From Chrysomallon squamiferum (lineage: Eukaryota > Mollusca > Gastropoda > Neomphalida > Peltospiridae), in contig CM022665.1 of NCBI GenBank assembly GCA_012295275.1, forward strand, positions 12,703,976 through 12,767,975: a DNA stretch of 64,000 nt, written 5' to 3'. The notes under the pieces were generated by a model, which saw nothing but the letters and a program-made list of their open reading frames with translations, was not told the DNA's origin and did not search any database. The position numbers and the translations under genes are program-made. This document shows positions 15,791 to 27,200 of this stretch, piece by piece. Within the stretch, counting starts at the first letter, position 1, and each line of letters begins with the position of its first letter.

Positions 15791-17782
15791 TAAAATGTTA
15801 TCAAGATAATAAAAAATAAAAAAAAGTAGATGAAAAAAGTGAGAGAGAGAAAAAAAATCAATTATGGTTGGTCGATAATTGTAATGGCTTTGCACATAAG
15901 AAATCCATTTGTAATCCATGTTCCATAAAAAGGAACATATGCAGTTTTATCAATAATAATTAACAATAATTTTTACTATAGTGGGTTTGAAAACGATTTT
16001 TATTTTCCGTTTTAAATCAGGTTTTGCACTGTTTAACCATTAATAATAAACTGTATTGGAGTGTTTTTAAATAGATATTGCGTCATTATTATATCATATA
16101 ATTACAGGTAATGTGCCGACAGTAACTATGAATATTCTATGCTGACCGTAAGTAACCTATACTGTGGATATCCCAACAATAATGTACAACTAACGCTTAT
16201 AATCGTCGCCTTAATAACCGAAATGTCGCTAATCACTTATTTTTAACAATCAAGATTACTGTTATAGATGCACTGTTTTACAGAGAATATGTTTATGAAA
16301 GAAAGATAAATTATAAAAATATTACTGATTATCCGGAATTAATCACTTTAATTTTATTTATAATTTAAACACTTCACACGCTCTAGTATTTAACTTGTTA
16401 TTGAGCTGTCCACTGCTCTGCTGACGCGTGTGTATGGAAATGAACGAAAGTAATTATGTCCTTGTAAACGCAAACATAACTGTCACCTGCAGTTGTTTCT
16501 GACCAACATTTGTAAGCCGTTAATGCATTAGTTCACTTGTAAATTGACTAAACAATATTCGTCATCTGATTTCTTAGTGTAAAATATATGTATAAAAAAT
16601 GGAAGCAGTTCCATTATTTTAAAGAAAGAAAGAAAAATAATGAATGAACGAACGAAGTACTTAATATTTCATTAATTTTAAGACCTTGAATATGTTTTCT
16701 GTATTTTATTTCCACAATTCTAAAATTTATAATCGCAAAATTACGCAGGCATTTTCCATCTACACTTTATATTGTATTCAAACTGATCATCAGAGCAGAA
16801 GCAACGGATCTTTTATATTCACTTTCTAACAGAAAAGAATCTTCAACTGTGTTTGATATGCCAATCGCGGAGTACTGGCTGGAACGTTAAATTATCCACG
16901 ATAATATCGATGAGGATTTTTATTTCTAGCCATCGCTTTTAAGGCGAGCGCACGGAGTTATGGACGATAATCGATACTGTATTATATTAAATATTTAAAT
17001 ATTAATATACACTGTTTGTTGTTATGACCATTATAATATACATTTTCTACCGATATAATAAAGTGTATAGTCAATTTTAGTTTTTGTTTTAAATACATTT
17101 AAAATAAAATATAGAAAATGTATTCAGTAAACACATTTTGAACCTATATAAAATATGGTATTCGGATTAAACTGAATTGTAGAATAATGTATAATGATGT
17201 TGTTTTATTTCAAATTCATCTTAATAAATATCAATATCAAAAAACAATTACAACTAATTAAAAGAAATATGTCATTTACATTGACAAAACAAGAATATGA
17301 AAAAAATATTCAACGGAAAATATATTATTATTTATGGAACAATTTCATAATAAAAATACATATTTAGTAGGGAAACATTCAATACTGCTGCATCGCTGAC
17401 CAATAACTATTTCGAAAATTAAAAAAAAAAAAAATACTGTTTATAAACAGTTTGTAATTTTTTCTTTTCTTTTCTTTTTTCAGTTTCCCCAGGCCATATG
17501 ACGTCATTCATTCGTTTACTGAGTACGCAGCCAAAAAAAATAAAAAAAATAATAATACAATTTTAATGGGTTTGTAATAAAATGTATTAGTATACACTAA
17601 CATGAACATTTAAAATAATAATAAATGCACAAATATTATACTTGCCTTTCACATCTGTCATGATGATAAGTGGGTGCAAGATGTCTCGCAAAAGCACTGA
17701 AATAATCAGAAAACTGAGACAAGAAAGCTCGTACTCTGTTTGACCAGCCTGGGGTGGAAAAGGCAAACGAATAGTTATCCAT
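5590..17782 (-). CDS. TMEM181: TMEM181 (GPR178) orthologue, GOST-type seven-helix membrane protein
   Basis: TMEM181 belongs to the GOLD-domain seven-helix (GOST) family, with GPR107/108, TMEM87 and Wntless. Human TMEM181 has been reported as a host factor for cytolethal distending toxin; its normal role is unclear. Shared exons are 14436-14333, 14217-14150, 13804-13714, 12773-12634, 11736-11617, 10723-10643, 10183-10084, 9521-9394, 8750-8601, 8216-8114, 7600-7376, 7063-6997 and 5659-5590 (TAG at 5592-5590). All junctions keep frame with AG acceptors and GT donors. The protein has an N-terminal hydrophobic anchor after MRLYALNKRQ, a luminal domain with NGS and NRS sequons and a Cys pair (RCSKVCDD), and then seven hydrophobic segments. 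Strong family blocks include FLVNSWIPGMFDG, KFSMRDWSIEQKW, QDNFVAEMSTNYENSAEF and FVYSPSKNA. The tail is acidic and ends DSDDDFR. Length is 488 residues from start 1b or 527 from start 1a. Confidence 0.95.
11797..12003. repeat. Dispersed repeat copy shared with the TMEM181 3' flank
   Basis: A motif near 11867-11900, GGAATAGTTTCTTCAAAATC followed by CAGACA, closely matches GGAATAGTTTCTCCAAATCC followed by AAACCA at 5011-5040. Both are followed by a T-rich tract. This suggests one low-copy dispersed repeat family inside and beside TMEM181. Only part of each copy is recognisable. Confidence 0.4.
12946..13256. repeat. Dispersed repeat copy A, carrying the MITE-like insertion
   Basis: The flanks of the inverted-repeat element match another place in the window. 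The left flank has TTAATAATAAATTGTATT (12963-12980) and the right flank has ATATAATTACAGGTAAGGTGC (13212) followed by AATATTCTGTGCT. The same two blocks occur at 16028-16146 with far less sequence between them. Copy A therefore looks like an older repeat interrupted by the element. Confidence 0.5.
12995..13205. mobile_element. 211-bp MITE-like element with 27-bp terminal inverted repeats
   Basis: The left end TGGGTTGAGGAATGAGTCAT (12995-13014, continuing TGTGGTT to 13021) is the inverse complement of 13179-13205, with one mismatch over 27 bases. The 157-base interior has no coding potential. It lies in the TMEM181 intron between exons at 13714 and 12773. The size and structure fit a non-autonomous DNA transposon. 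No clear target-site duplication is visible, though both sides are TA-rich, so the superfamily is unresolved. Confidence 0.65.
13259..13400. repeat. Compound microsatellite: (GT)n, (GGAT)n, (CTGA)n
   Basis: Three adjacent short tandem repeats follow one another: GT dinucleotides, GGAT/GGGT tetranucleotides, and CTGA/TTGA tetranucleotides. They lie inside a TMEM181 intron. They produce spurious open frames on the minus strand. A further GT tract lies at 12875-12898. Confidence 0.9.
15346..15365 (-). CDS. TMEM181: TMEM181 alternative first coding exon 1b (MAREIEA)
   Basis: This short coding exon reads MAREIEA and is followed by a near-consensus donor, GC|GTGAGT. It ends in phase 2 and joins the exon at 14436 to give MAREIEASVQMRLY. 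The start codon lies in AACATGG, with A at -3 and G at +4, a favourable context. The 100 bases upstream are the most GC-rich in the area and carry promoter-like motifs. It gives a shorter cytosolic N-terminus than exon 1a. The alternative is that this is a leader that is not translated. Confidence 0.7.
15366..15480 (-). promoter_or_regulatory. Probable promoter/5' UTR of TMEM181 exon 1b with NRF1-like and ETS-like sites
   Basis: Just upstream of the exon 1b start codon, TGCGCATGTGCGG (15409-15421) differs by one base from the NRF1 palindrome YGCGCAYGCGCR. It overlaps GCGGAAG (15418-15424), an ETS-type core. The surrounding 110 bases are much richer in GC and CpG than the rest of the locus. 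This arrangement is typical of TATA-less housekeeping promoters. The motifs are seen; their use is inferred. Confidence 0.5.
15750..15791. repeat. (ATT)n microsatellite
   Basis: An uninterrupted TAT/ATT trinucleotide run of about 14 units lies in the intron between TMEM181 exons 1a and 1b. Confidence 0.95.
16028..16146. repeat. Dispersed repeat copy B, without the MITE-like insertion
   Basis: This copy contains TTAATAATAAACTGTATT and ATATAATTACAGGTAATGTGC followed by AATATTCTATGCT, in the same order and strand as copy A at 12946-13256. Only about 35 bases separate the blocks instead of about 230. It lies in the intron between exon 1a and exon 1b of TMEM181. Confidence 0.5.
17646..17782 (-). 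CDS. TMEM181: TMEM181 alternative first coding exon 1a with a GC splice donor
   Basis: An open frame of 45 codons plus two bases starts MDNYSFAFSTPGW and ends HHDRCE-AG. The donor reads AAAG|GCAAGT, the usual form of the minor GC-AG intron class. The exon ends in phase 2, exactly what the exon at 14436 needs, and the join reads ...CERSVQMRLY. As I recall, the vertebrate long form also starts MD, with an aromatic-rich acidic start, a helical stretch and a basic end, at a similar distance from MRLY. The exon is too short to stand out as an open frame. A GT donor a few bases downstream would give phase 0 and break the frame. Homology to the vertebrate N-terminus is from memory; the splice phase is seen directly. 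Confidence 0.75.
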
Positions 17783-18060
17783 TTTAAGAAGAATATTGTT
17801 AATCTGTTACAGATGGTTGTATAATATTCTTGCTTCGGTTATCAGACAACTCGTTCGTCTGCTGTTCGCCATTTTGCTTTACATGGTTCCTGCATACATT
17901 AAGTTATCGAGGACAAAAAATTCTATCGATAATTCCGGTTCCAAAGACTGGCAGGATTTCTGTGTTTATCGATCTGTATATGATGGCCGTAATTGTTACA
18001 TTGCGTTTGATTGGCTGACTTTTCACGGAGCTTGGAAACTGATACATACGCGGTAATCGC
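17783..18060 (-). promoter_or_regulatory. Probable 5' UTR/promoter of TMEM181 exon 1a with a YY1-like site
   Basis: This stretch upstream (minus sense) of exon 1a is less AT-rich than its surroundings. On the minus strand it has AAAATGGCG near 17875-17867, which matches the YY1 core often found close to transcription starts. An 86-codon plus-strand frame here lies opposite the proposed promoter and has no family signature, so I do not call it a gene. Confidence 0.35.
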
Positions 18061-18917
18061 CATAAAATGAATGATGTCAGCGGTTTTTGATAATCAAAAT
18101 TGAGTGTGACATATGTCAGTTAGATAACCCTATTGTGTAGTCTGTAATTAATTTCATGGCCAGTTATGGGATGGGACAGTTGTAGTTATTTATTACCTGA
18201 ACATTAAAATAGCTGATACATCTTGTTTTACATACACTATAGTAAGACATAAATAATGATAAATGAAATATAACGAACAATTAAACATCAAATGTTTTAA
18301 TTTATCCTATAAATTTTAATTTACAAAATTTTGGAGTTTGTATAACATGCATGCTAATATACATATACAGTGTATAGACATCAGTTTAATACAGAGGTTT
18401 TCAAACAATAGTTTATAATTAACAGTTGATGCCTACCCCTTGCATATTAGCTTCAGTAATTTGATAAAACATAATAAAAATTATAATTTAAAATAATAAT
18501 AATAAATAAATAAATAAATAATAATAACATATTTAAAAAAAAGAAGACGAGAGAAACACTTCAAGGTCGTTTGCGAGGGTCGGGCGAGGATGATTATCAT
18601 TCTTTAAGTAGACTTCTCTATAAATATTGCTTTTACTTTTTACATCCGCCATTACAGAATTTTCTTGCGTATCCCGCAACTCAGCTGTATTTGACATGTT
18701 TACTGCCACTAATTTAATAAATGAATATTGTCAAAGTATGGTGTATTATCATTTCGCTATCTTTTTGGTTTCCATGATACATAACCAAATATTTTCTGCA
18801 CCTGTTATTATATATTGTATTATGTTTATTAACGCCTAATATTTATGGTAAAATTTGCTGTTGTTGCATTTAATTTAATCCTCAGTAGTTTTATTTATTA
18901 TTTTTTGTTGATGTAAG

Positions 18918-18959
<42 letters not shown>

Positions 18960-19139
18960 GAGCGCATTACTATATTTTTTCTACTGATACTAATATGTAT
19001 TCATTTATTCATTCATTAATACCATTAGTTTTAAAGTAAATAATATTTGTGATTTCCTGCTTTGTTTTGTGACAGGTATTTTTTGTTTTTTAAAATCTAC
19101 TTACATCTACATACCATATACATAGTAGTTGAAAGTATC

Positions 19140-19217
<78 letters not shown>

Positions 19218-21035
19218 CACATGAATTAAATTATTCATCGTTGAGCATGTTTGTTTTAATAATGTTTTTAAATAACCAATTTTGACAATAAATTACATTT
19301 ACGTTTGTCTAGTGAAAAAGTCTGTATTAGACTGAGCTCTTAAAATTTGCGACATGAATCAAAATGGAACGTTATGCGAAGTAAAAAATTGTTCAAAGTA
19401 AAAAATTACTTATTTCTGAATAATATGACGTAAAATACGGTAAAAGAAAAGAAAAGCAAATATTAGATCGTGCAAATTAATTTTCAGTCTTCTGAATAAA
19501 TAAAAAAAAGAAATGTCGTAAAAGGTGAATTCACTTACACATAAATATGCCTAATTAAATAAACCACAATAAGTGGGATTCTATTTTAATTATCCAATTT
19601 TCATATCCCAGAACAGGGCGTGGCTAATCACTGCATTAATAACCCATGATACGGCATGTCAGTAACCTATTTTTGATAAAAGATTAAACGAACATCAGAA
19701 GATATCGTATACCGAGAATTATCTTATGTTATCGTATAAAGTAAATAAAAATAAAAATAAAATATAAAATAAAATTAATTAAATTGAAAAATAAATCAGT
19801 TACCTTAAATAATATGCAGTTTTTTTGTTGTTTGTTTTTAAGTTGTTTGCAATATTGTCTACATTATGTGGACAAAAATAATTTCGTGGACAATAAATAA
19901 ATAAATAAATAAATAAATAAAATGAATGCATAAATAATAATGAAGATGATGATGATGATGACGTCGACGACGAAAATGATGATAATATCATTAATATTAT
20001 CATTATTATTATTGCATTAAAATATGATTTTCACTTTTCTGGATAATTCTCTCTCAGAAAAAAAATGTATATACTTGTATATTATGTAAAAAGAAGGGAA
20101 ATAAAGCTCATCTGATTTGTTTAAACAACTCTTTTTATCTTTTCCCCTGAGGTAATAGTAATCAGTTTTCTGACTATTGCTTATATACATGTAAATAAGA
20201 TGTACTAAAAGCAATCACATATTCTGCCCCTCAATTTTTTTCTTTTTTTTTCTCCTTCATATCGATTTCGTTATTATTCAAAATTAACTATCAAACATGT
20301 CTTTGAAGTTCAAACAAGTATCTCATAAAGGCTTTTAATAAAAGAAACGTCATTTCCATTTCAATCAGGTACTGTGATTGCTTTTTCCAACACTAAAGAT
20401 GGAGCTATTTCGGTGTTAGATAACTCCGTGCATGGATGTCGTTCAAATAAACATTACTGTCCGTCTAAAACAACATTACTAGATTTCTCAAAATTGCATC
20501 TCAAAATTATATGGCAGGAGAAAGATGTTGATCGCATTTTGCTCCTGGTTTTTAATTCTATATTTCCATTATTTTCAGTGATGGAAATGAGAGTGCACGC
20601 AGGGCAACAGGGTTACTTTACCTTTGGTTTCCAGTTTATGTCCAATTTCTGTATTAGGCCGCATTTGTCAGCTTTCAAACAATTAAAATTAACTTATTTT
20701 CTTCAGCTCTTACGAACAACACATAATTATATTAAAATATTATATCAAAAATCATAAAACGCAAATTTTCTTGAATTAGAAATTCTTACGATAGGCCCGA
20801 ATTATGGTAGATAATAGATGAGCCTACACTTTTTTTATTTTCCGCCTCAATAACAAACTGCATTTTCAGATTACAAAAAAAAAAAAAAAAAAAAAAAAAT
20901 TCTCACGTACATTTTTTACGCCCATTCCTTCCCAGTCTTAGGCTCGCAAACCTTAGCTTACCTCCAGTTCCTAAAACAGATTTCCAGGATTGATTATTTA
21001 TTTATTTCATTTCTATTATTTTTTATTTTATATAC

Positions 21036-21066
<31 letters not shown>

Positions 21067-22299
21067 CATTATTATTATTATTATTGTAGGTAATATCAGA
21101 TAGTCGTTAGTTAGAATATTCATTTTTATCAGTGTGCAGTGGATTCAAGAGTCAGTTCTCCTGAACCTGCTTGTAGAGCTACTTTTCCGAAACCAACTAG
21201 TGTTTTTTTTTTTTTAAATGTTGAACGTGCTTTCCTTATCTATGGTAGTTGCATATAAAGATTTCTTGCTGCTAATCGTTAAAGGTAACCGTCACAGGTT
21301 TATTCTCTCATATTAATAATTATAAGAGAAAAAGTTAATATATATATATAGATAGATAGATAGATAGATAGATATATTCATTGAATCACACCATTAACAC
21401 AAAATATATATACAGATTACTGCAAAAATGCGAATTAAAAAATGTAATTATAAAAGAGTCAAGGTGCTGAACACATTACATTAATTCAGTAGATACTTTT
21501 TAAATTATCGATAAACAATAAGCATCGTCGATTAAATATATTGAGAATATTCTGTAACGCATTATATCTGGTGTGTTGTAATTTCTTTCTCCATGATGTG
21601 TGTATCGATCAATCAACAGTTTGATATGAAATTATGAAAACTATAGCGATATTCCAGATGGTTTTGTCCAAGTAAAATACGTGAATATCTTGAATTTGTT
21701 ATAAAATGTAGCCTTTTAATATATATCCGTCACAGACTCATTCTCTGAATATCCCTAGGACGAGCAGTGTGTAGCCTAATTGAATATGGTGAAACCTGAG
21801 GAAAGATTTATCAACTGGTTATTTTATTTAGGTTGAGATCGAGTTTAGGAACGTTTTCCATATCTACCTTCGTTTATCTGTCTGTCTCAAAATAACAATA
21901 ATTATTTTACTTATATTCTGTTTTATTTATTTATATATTTATTTTAAAACAAAACCCAAATTAAATGTGAAAAAATAAAATAAATAAATCGAAAATAAAA
22001 CTTACCATTTACAATTATTCTGATAGTATAATATCATTAACTTAATGTTCAAGAAACATAAATTATGAATAGGAAAGAAAAAATAAAGTGAATAATGTTA
22101 AAAAAATAAATTTTGTTGAACACCATGGTTATTTGATCTCTTTCGAATTCAAAGTCATACTTCCAGTTAATTGTTTCTTTGTGTCGTAAGCATTTCAGAC
22201 TAGAAATCTGGACGAACTAATTGGATCGCTTGTATTACCATGACGACGTTTTACCATTTATTTTGTAATCTGATGCCAGTTTTGAACTTGCCGAGATAT
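18061..22299. other. Intergenic region between the two divergent genes
   Basis: No gene is recognised here. It holds an (ATT)n tract at 18918-18958, a perfect (TA)n run at 19144-19212, AATA repeats at 19893-19921, ATT repeats at 21042-21086 and (GATA)n at 21350-21374. A 127-codon plus-strand frame at 20374-20757 is the longest unexplained frame. Its product (MIAFSNTKDGAISVL...) shows no domain I recognise and it may be a decayed element. Confidence 0.5.
19144..19212. repeat. Perfect (TA)n microsatellite, about 34 units
   Basis: Alternating TA runs for about 69 bases without interruption. It is self-complementary and could extrude a cruciform. It lies in the intergenic region between TMEM181 and the matrix-protein gene. 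Confidence 0.95.
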
Positions 22300-22548
22300 A
22301 GGATACTCTGTGACCCGTTACTCTTTCCCAGGAACCAGCCGTCTGCTCAGTTCCCGAATCTCGCGCCACAGGTGAAGTGATCGGCGGGAATCGGCAATTT
22401 CCCGCGAAGTCCGTGGACATTTGTGCCTACGATTATTATTAGAAGACTGCATGTATAGAGAGACATTTCCCGATCAGCAAGGGAACTCTTGATCTCGGGC
22501 AACAAGTGCCAAAGAGATGTTTTGGAAACAAAGAAGAAACGCTTAACG
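22300..22548 (+). promoter_or_regulatory. Probable promoter and 5' UTR exon of the tyrosinase/VWC gene
   Basis: This is a GC-richer island with several CpGs (for example TCTCGCGCCAC and TTCCCGCGAAG). It ends in GCTTAACG|GTAGGTGAG, where two overlapping good donors are possible. The next acceptor downstream on the plus strand, at 24166, leads straight to the start codon of the large gene. I therefore read it as the non-coding first exon with its promoter. The transcription start is not defined. Confidence 0.5.
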
Positions 22549-23100
22549 GTAGGTGAGACTTGTATGTATTTTTATTTATATTTTTCCTTTTTTATTTCAA
22601 GCACGCATGTTGTGTAGTTATTTACTGCTCAATTATTGCAGACTTTGTGGTTCTGAGTTTGTCTTCGATTTTTTTTTCTCTCTTGGGTATTCTTTGACAC
22701 AGCAGATATTGCAACTCAGCGCCGAGTCATTTTAGCCGAAGGCAAATATGAGTCAGTCTCAATTACGGCTGAGAAAATTAGATTTGACAGGTTGCACGTG
22801 CATTTATTTATACACCGAAACATTCCGTAGGTTGTCGTATTTTAAAAAAAAAGTATTTATTTATTTTTTTTAAAAAAAAAAAAAAAAAAAAAGTTTTCAC
22901 AGTGATGTTTTAAACAGAGAGAAATTTTTTTTTTAAGTGAACATAAAAGTTATGCTAGAAAACGAATCAACACAAAAGAAAAAAGCAACACTTTATGGCT
23001 TTAATTTTATTTCCCCTGCAAAGTTTTAATAATAAAACGAATTATATAAAATTAACTTAAAAATCACTTAAAACACATGTACACAAACATTTAAATATAA

Positions 23101-23145
<45 letters not shown>

Positions 23146-24166
23146 TATATATAATTTTATTTAATATAAACTGTTTCAAGAGATCCCAATTAATTATTAT
23201 TTTTTTCATTTTTTTCCTCTTTATATTTCATTTTGTTTAATTTTGTTTAATTTAAAATTGGTTTCTATTAGACATGGAAATATTAAATTTGCTGTTGTTA
23301 TATTCATCTTTTGTCAATTTTGATAATTTTGTTTTCATATAAAGAATAAAATTATGTTAATACACTTATCACACATGCAAAAACCATGGATATAGTGAAC
23401 AGCACATTTTAATCACACAAAAAGTGTCCATTTTCAGATTTCTATTTTAAAAAAAAATTTAATTCTTAAATCTACTTAATTCTAAAGCATAATGTGATAA
23501 CATGCAATATTTCTTACTTTATTTACCCATTTTGTTGTGGGAAGTCAAGCATGAAATTCTGGAACGACTAAACTATGTACATGGGTTAAGCATTTAAAGT
23601 GAATAGTTTCTTTCATTTGTTTGAGTCTTGCTGGTTATTTTGATACAAAATACTTGTTAGGCAAAATTATGGATCTTTGGTTATGGTTATTAAAACATGG
23701 CTCAACTTTGATGCTAATTTTCTGCAAATGGGAGGGAGAGGTCGATTATGTAACAGCTGAAAGTTGCCTATCTCCAAAACTAAATATGATAATTAAATTT
23801 ACAATATTTTTTTATTATTATTTATATTTTTTTTTGGGGGGGGGGGAATTTTGTACATCTTTTTACTCATCATTTAAATGAAGAATAACATAATTATGTC
23901 AAATGAGTCTAATAATCATGATAATCATGATAATTATATATGTATGCTTATGTATGGAGTGTGTAATGTGTTAATATGTTAATGTATATTTAAGCATCTC
24001 TGTGTGTGCATGTGGGTGTGTTTCTGTGTGTGTGTTTGTTTTGGTAAAGTCATTAAAACTGTATAGTTAATTTTTCTGTTAAATATCCCTTTTTTAATTA
24101 AAAAAATACAAATACAAATAATAAAATTACATGGACATTTTTGGAGGGTTTATGATATTTCCACAG
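22549..24166 (+). other. Intron 1 of the tyrosinase/VWC gene
   Basis: AT-rich intronic sequence with a poly(A) run (22870-22891), a (TAA)n tract (23103-23145) and a short G run at 23835-23846. It ends in TTTCCACAG at 24158-24166. An 86-codon frame at 23621-23881 has no recognisable similarity. Confidence 0.5.
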
Positions 24167-24295
24167 CTGGTTGAAATCTGGAAATGAGGACTCAGAAGAG
24201 GTTGCAATGCCTTCAGGTGTTGATCTTGTTGATGATTTCTGTACAGAAATACTCTGCTGTTGCTGAAGTTGATAACATCACAACCTCGTCATATG
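24167..24295 (+). CDS. First coding exon: 5' UTR tail, start codon and signal peptide
   Basis: After the acceptor at 24165-24166 the exon reads CTGGTTGAAATCTGGAA and then the start codon at 24184. The N-terminus has basic residues (MRTQKR), a hydrophobic core (LQVLILLMISV) and a small-residue region (SAVA), so a signal peptide of about 28 residues is likely. A potential N-glycosylation site (NIT) follows. The exon ends TAT G|GTAAGT in phase 1, matching the G|AA join to the exon at 35193. Confidence 0.8.
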
Positions 24296-27200
24296 GTAAG
24301 TGATTAAATAATTTCATTATCAGAGGATATATTCTGTGTTTTTGATATTAACAGCTACTGTGATAATAAAGGTGGTCGTTACCATGATTTATTAATGACA
24401 TAATTTTTAAGAAATAAATATGAAACACAGATTGTTATCATATCTAAATTGATTAGATATCTGTTAATAAAAGATTAAATAATAATAATAATAATAATAA
24501 TAAAATAAAATAATCTGAAAACAAAATGAAATTTAATTTTAAAAGTATTTCTGAATATCTCTAATTTATAAAAATAATTTTTAGTTATTCCATTTTTTCA
24601 TTATAATTGTGTTTTGGGTAATTTGATAAAAAAAAAGAATTCAAAGATAAATTTTTAAAGTGATCTTGTAACATTTGTTTTTGGAAAAATTTTTGTTTTA
24701 ACCTCTTCATCTATTTTGGCAGTTTTATTTTCACTGATATTTGTAATATATACTTTATTTGACCAAATCATTTTTATTAATTTCATGTACACATTATATT
24801 TGATGTACCCAGTCAGGCAATCATTCCTCAAACAGTGATATCACTATCATTTCCATACATATCATATGTTTAATAACAAAGTATTTTTTATTATTTAAAT
24901 TATTTACAGCATCTTGTATGCCCCAGTCAACTTTTCACACTTCTCCCCATTGGTAGCAACATATCCATAGACATTTACCAACAGTATATTTTTTCATTTT
25001 TCTTTAATGTATTTAAATGTATATCATATATTTAATAAATGTTTCTTCCTTAATCTGTTTATACAACCCTGTTAATAGACTTTTACTAACAATGTCATTT
25101 TTTGTGTTTCATAATAGTCATTCCTGTAATTATTATTCTTTATATATTTGACAAGCTATTTCTAACTTTCCAGTTAATTTGTTTATTATTGTATGGTGAT
25201 CTACAGGTATGTTCTGTACAAAAATGAAAAATATTCTTTTTTTGTCTTTAAACATTACCATATTTATGATATTTTATTTACTTAATCTTAGTGATATTCC
25301 TACATTATCCACACACACATAGCTGCACACTCAAGATAAATATTTCTTTAAACAATTAAATCAAGGCTAATTATTTTCTAGTGTTACTACTGATATCATT
25401 GTCATAATACATCAGCAATAAAATATACTCTACCTAGGACATAAACCTGTCATGGTAGACATTAATTGCTACTTATGGCTGCTTCGTGTTGGTTTTTTCC
25501 AATTAACTGTAAAACATATGGCAGGCCAGTAGATAATTATTATCTGCTAGACATCAAAATACTTACCTTGCCATGCTGGGAGGTTTATTTTATGTACTGG
25601 GATGATGTAGGGATTGGGTTGATGAGCTCTTTCAGATCAAAGTTCAGTCTCTAGACATCAACATAAAAACACATTGTGCTATTATGGTTTATCACAACAA
25701 CATTTAAGTTTCGTTTTTCTCTTGGAATTATTTATATTGAAGTCAATTGATTGCTTTAAAATTATTGAAGTTTATAAAGTTTTGATTAATATATAAAAAA
25801 ATATTTTAAATATCAAAGAAGAAAAATTAAATAAATAAATTCCACCATTAAAAACTCCCCTAAAAAACAAGTAATGGTGTGTGTGTGTGTGTGTGTATTT
25901 TAAATATAACTTCTCCCTATCCACAGGAATAAGACAGTTTTATCAGTTCCATCCAGTTACTTTTAATCTTATTCAACAGTTTTACTTATTGAAACTATAT
26001 GAACTGAATTTGATTAACTTAGAACTGTCTAAACAAACCCAGTTTAATTACTTTTACCTATGCCATCTTACTAGGTCACATCATTTCATGGGTTCCTTTT
26101 ATTAAGAAAATAATTAAATATCTTATTTTTAGTATTATTCATGCTAGGAACACAGTCATTAAATTAGATGGTATGTTCTGTAGTAAAAGATTCTCAGGTA
26201 ATGAACTGGCAGTCTTCAAGAGTATATCAACATAAGGCCAACATTTGGAATCTTCTCTTACAATAACAGCAAGTAACTGTCTGATAAACAAGTTTGCAGA
26301 AAGAGTTAAAATAATTGCATGTGTGCACTAACCAAAATTCATGGTATATCATAAAAGTCATTGAAAAGAATATTCCAATGTTATTCTTTAAAAAAAAAAA
26401 ATTGTGCTTCCGAACATTGTGTTTAAAAATTAAAGATTACTTTTCCCATTAAACCAAAAACAAATTATGTTATTTTATATCTGTTTCCAATTAAGTTTCA
26501 GGCATGCTCATTCTGTGGCTAAGCAGAAAAGGGAAAACAGTTTTTTAATTTAATAACACATTCAACACATTTTTTATTTATTGTCATATATATCATTAAC
26601 GATCACACAAATAATGTAAGAAAAACCCATGGTAGTTTTATCGTTTTTCTTTACCACCAAGAAATGTGTCTTATGTACCTTCCCATAGACAGGAAGGCAC
26701 ATACCATAGCTTTTAATTCACTCTAATAATAGAGAGACATCCTACCCTGTAAGATAAGTCTAAGTCTTGGACATTTGTTGCACTGGAATTGTACTAAACA
26801 TTCAGCCATCATCATTCATATGAGATCAGTGGACACAAGCAATTCTGATTCTGACTTCATCCAATTAACTTAATATTGTTACAGAAATCAATCCAGTGCC
26901 CAGGCTTAGAAGTGTACCAAACTCAGATACACATCCCAATATTCATACTTGTCTTTATTTTCCTTATATTAGGTTAAATATGTTTTCTTTCTGTAATCAA
27001 CAAACTGACCAGCACAATAAAACCACAGTGAGAAAGACAGATCTTTAGAATAATACTTTAGCACATAACCCAACTGGAATATGTATTACACCATTTTTAT
27101 CTCTATTTATATAGTTAAGGATAGATATATTATCTGTATTTATATCTACTCTTTCTTTTTTTCTTTAATCAAAAAACTTACTAACAAACACACCATCAAA

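Noticed and set aside
17796-18056. 86-codon plus-strand frame starting MLICYRWLYN
   Set aside because: It lies opposite the likely 5' end of TMEM181 exon 1a and has no known domain.
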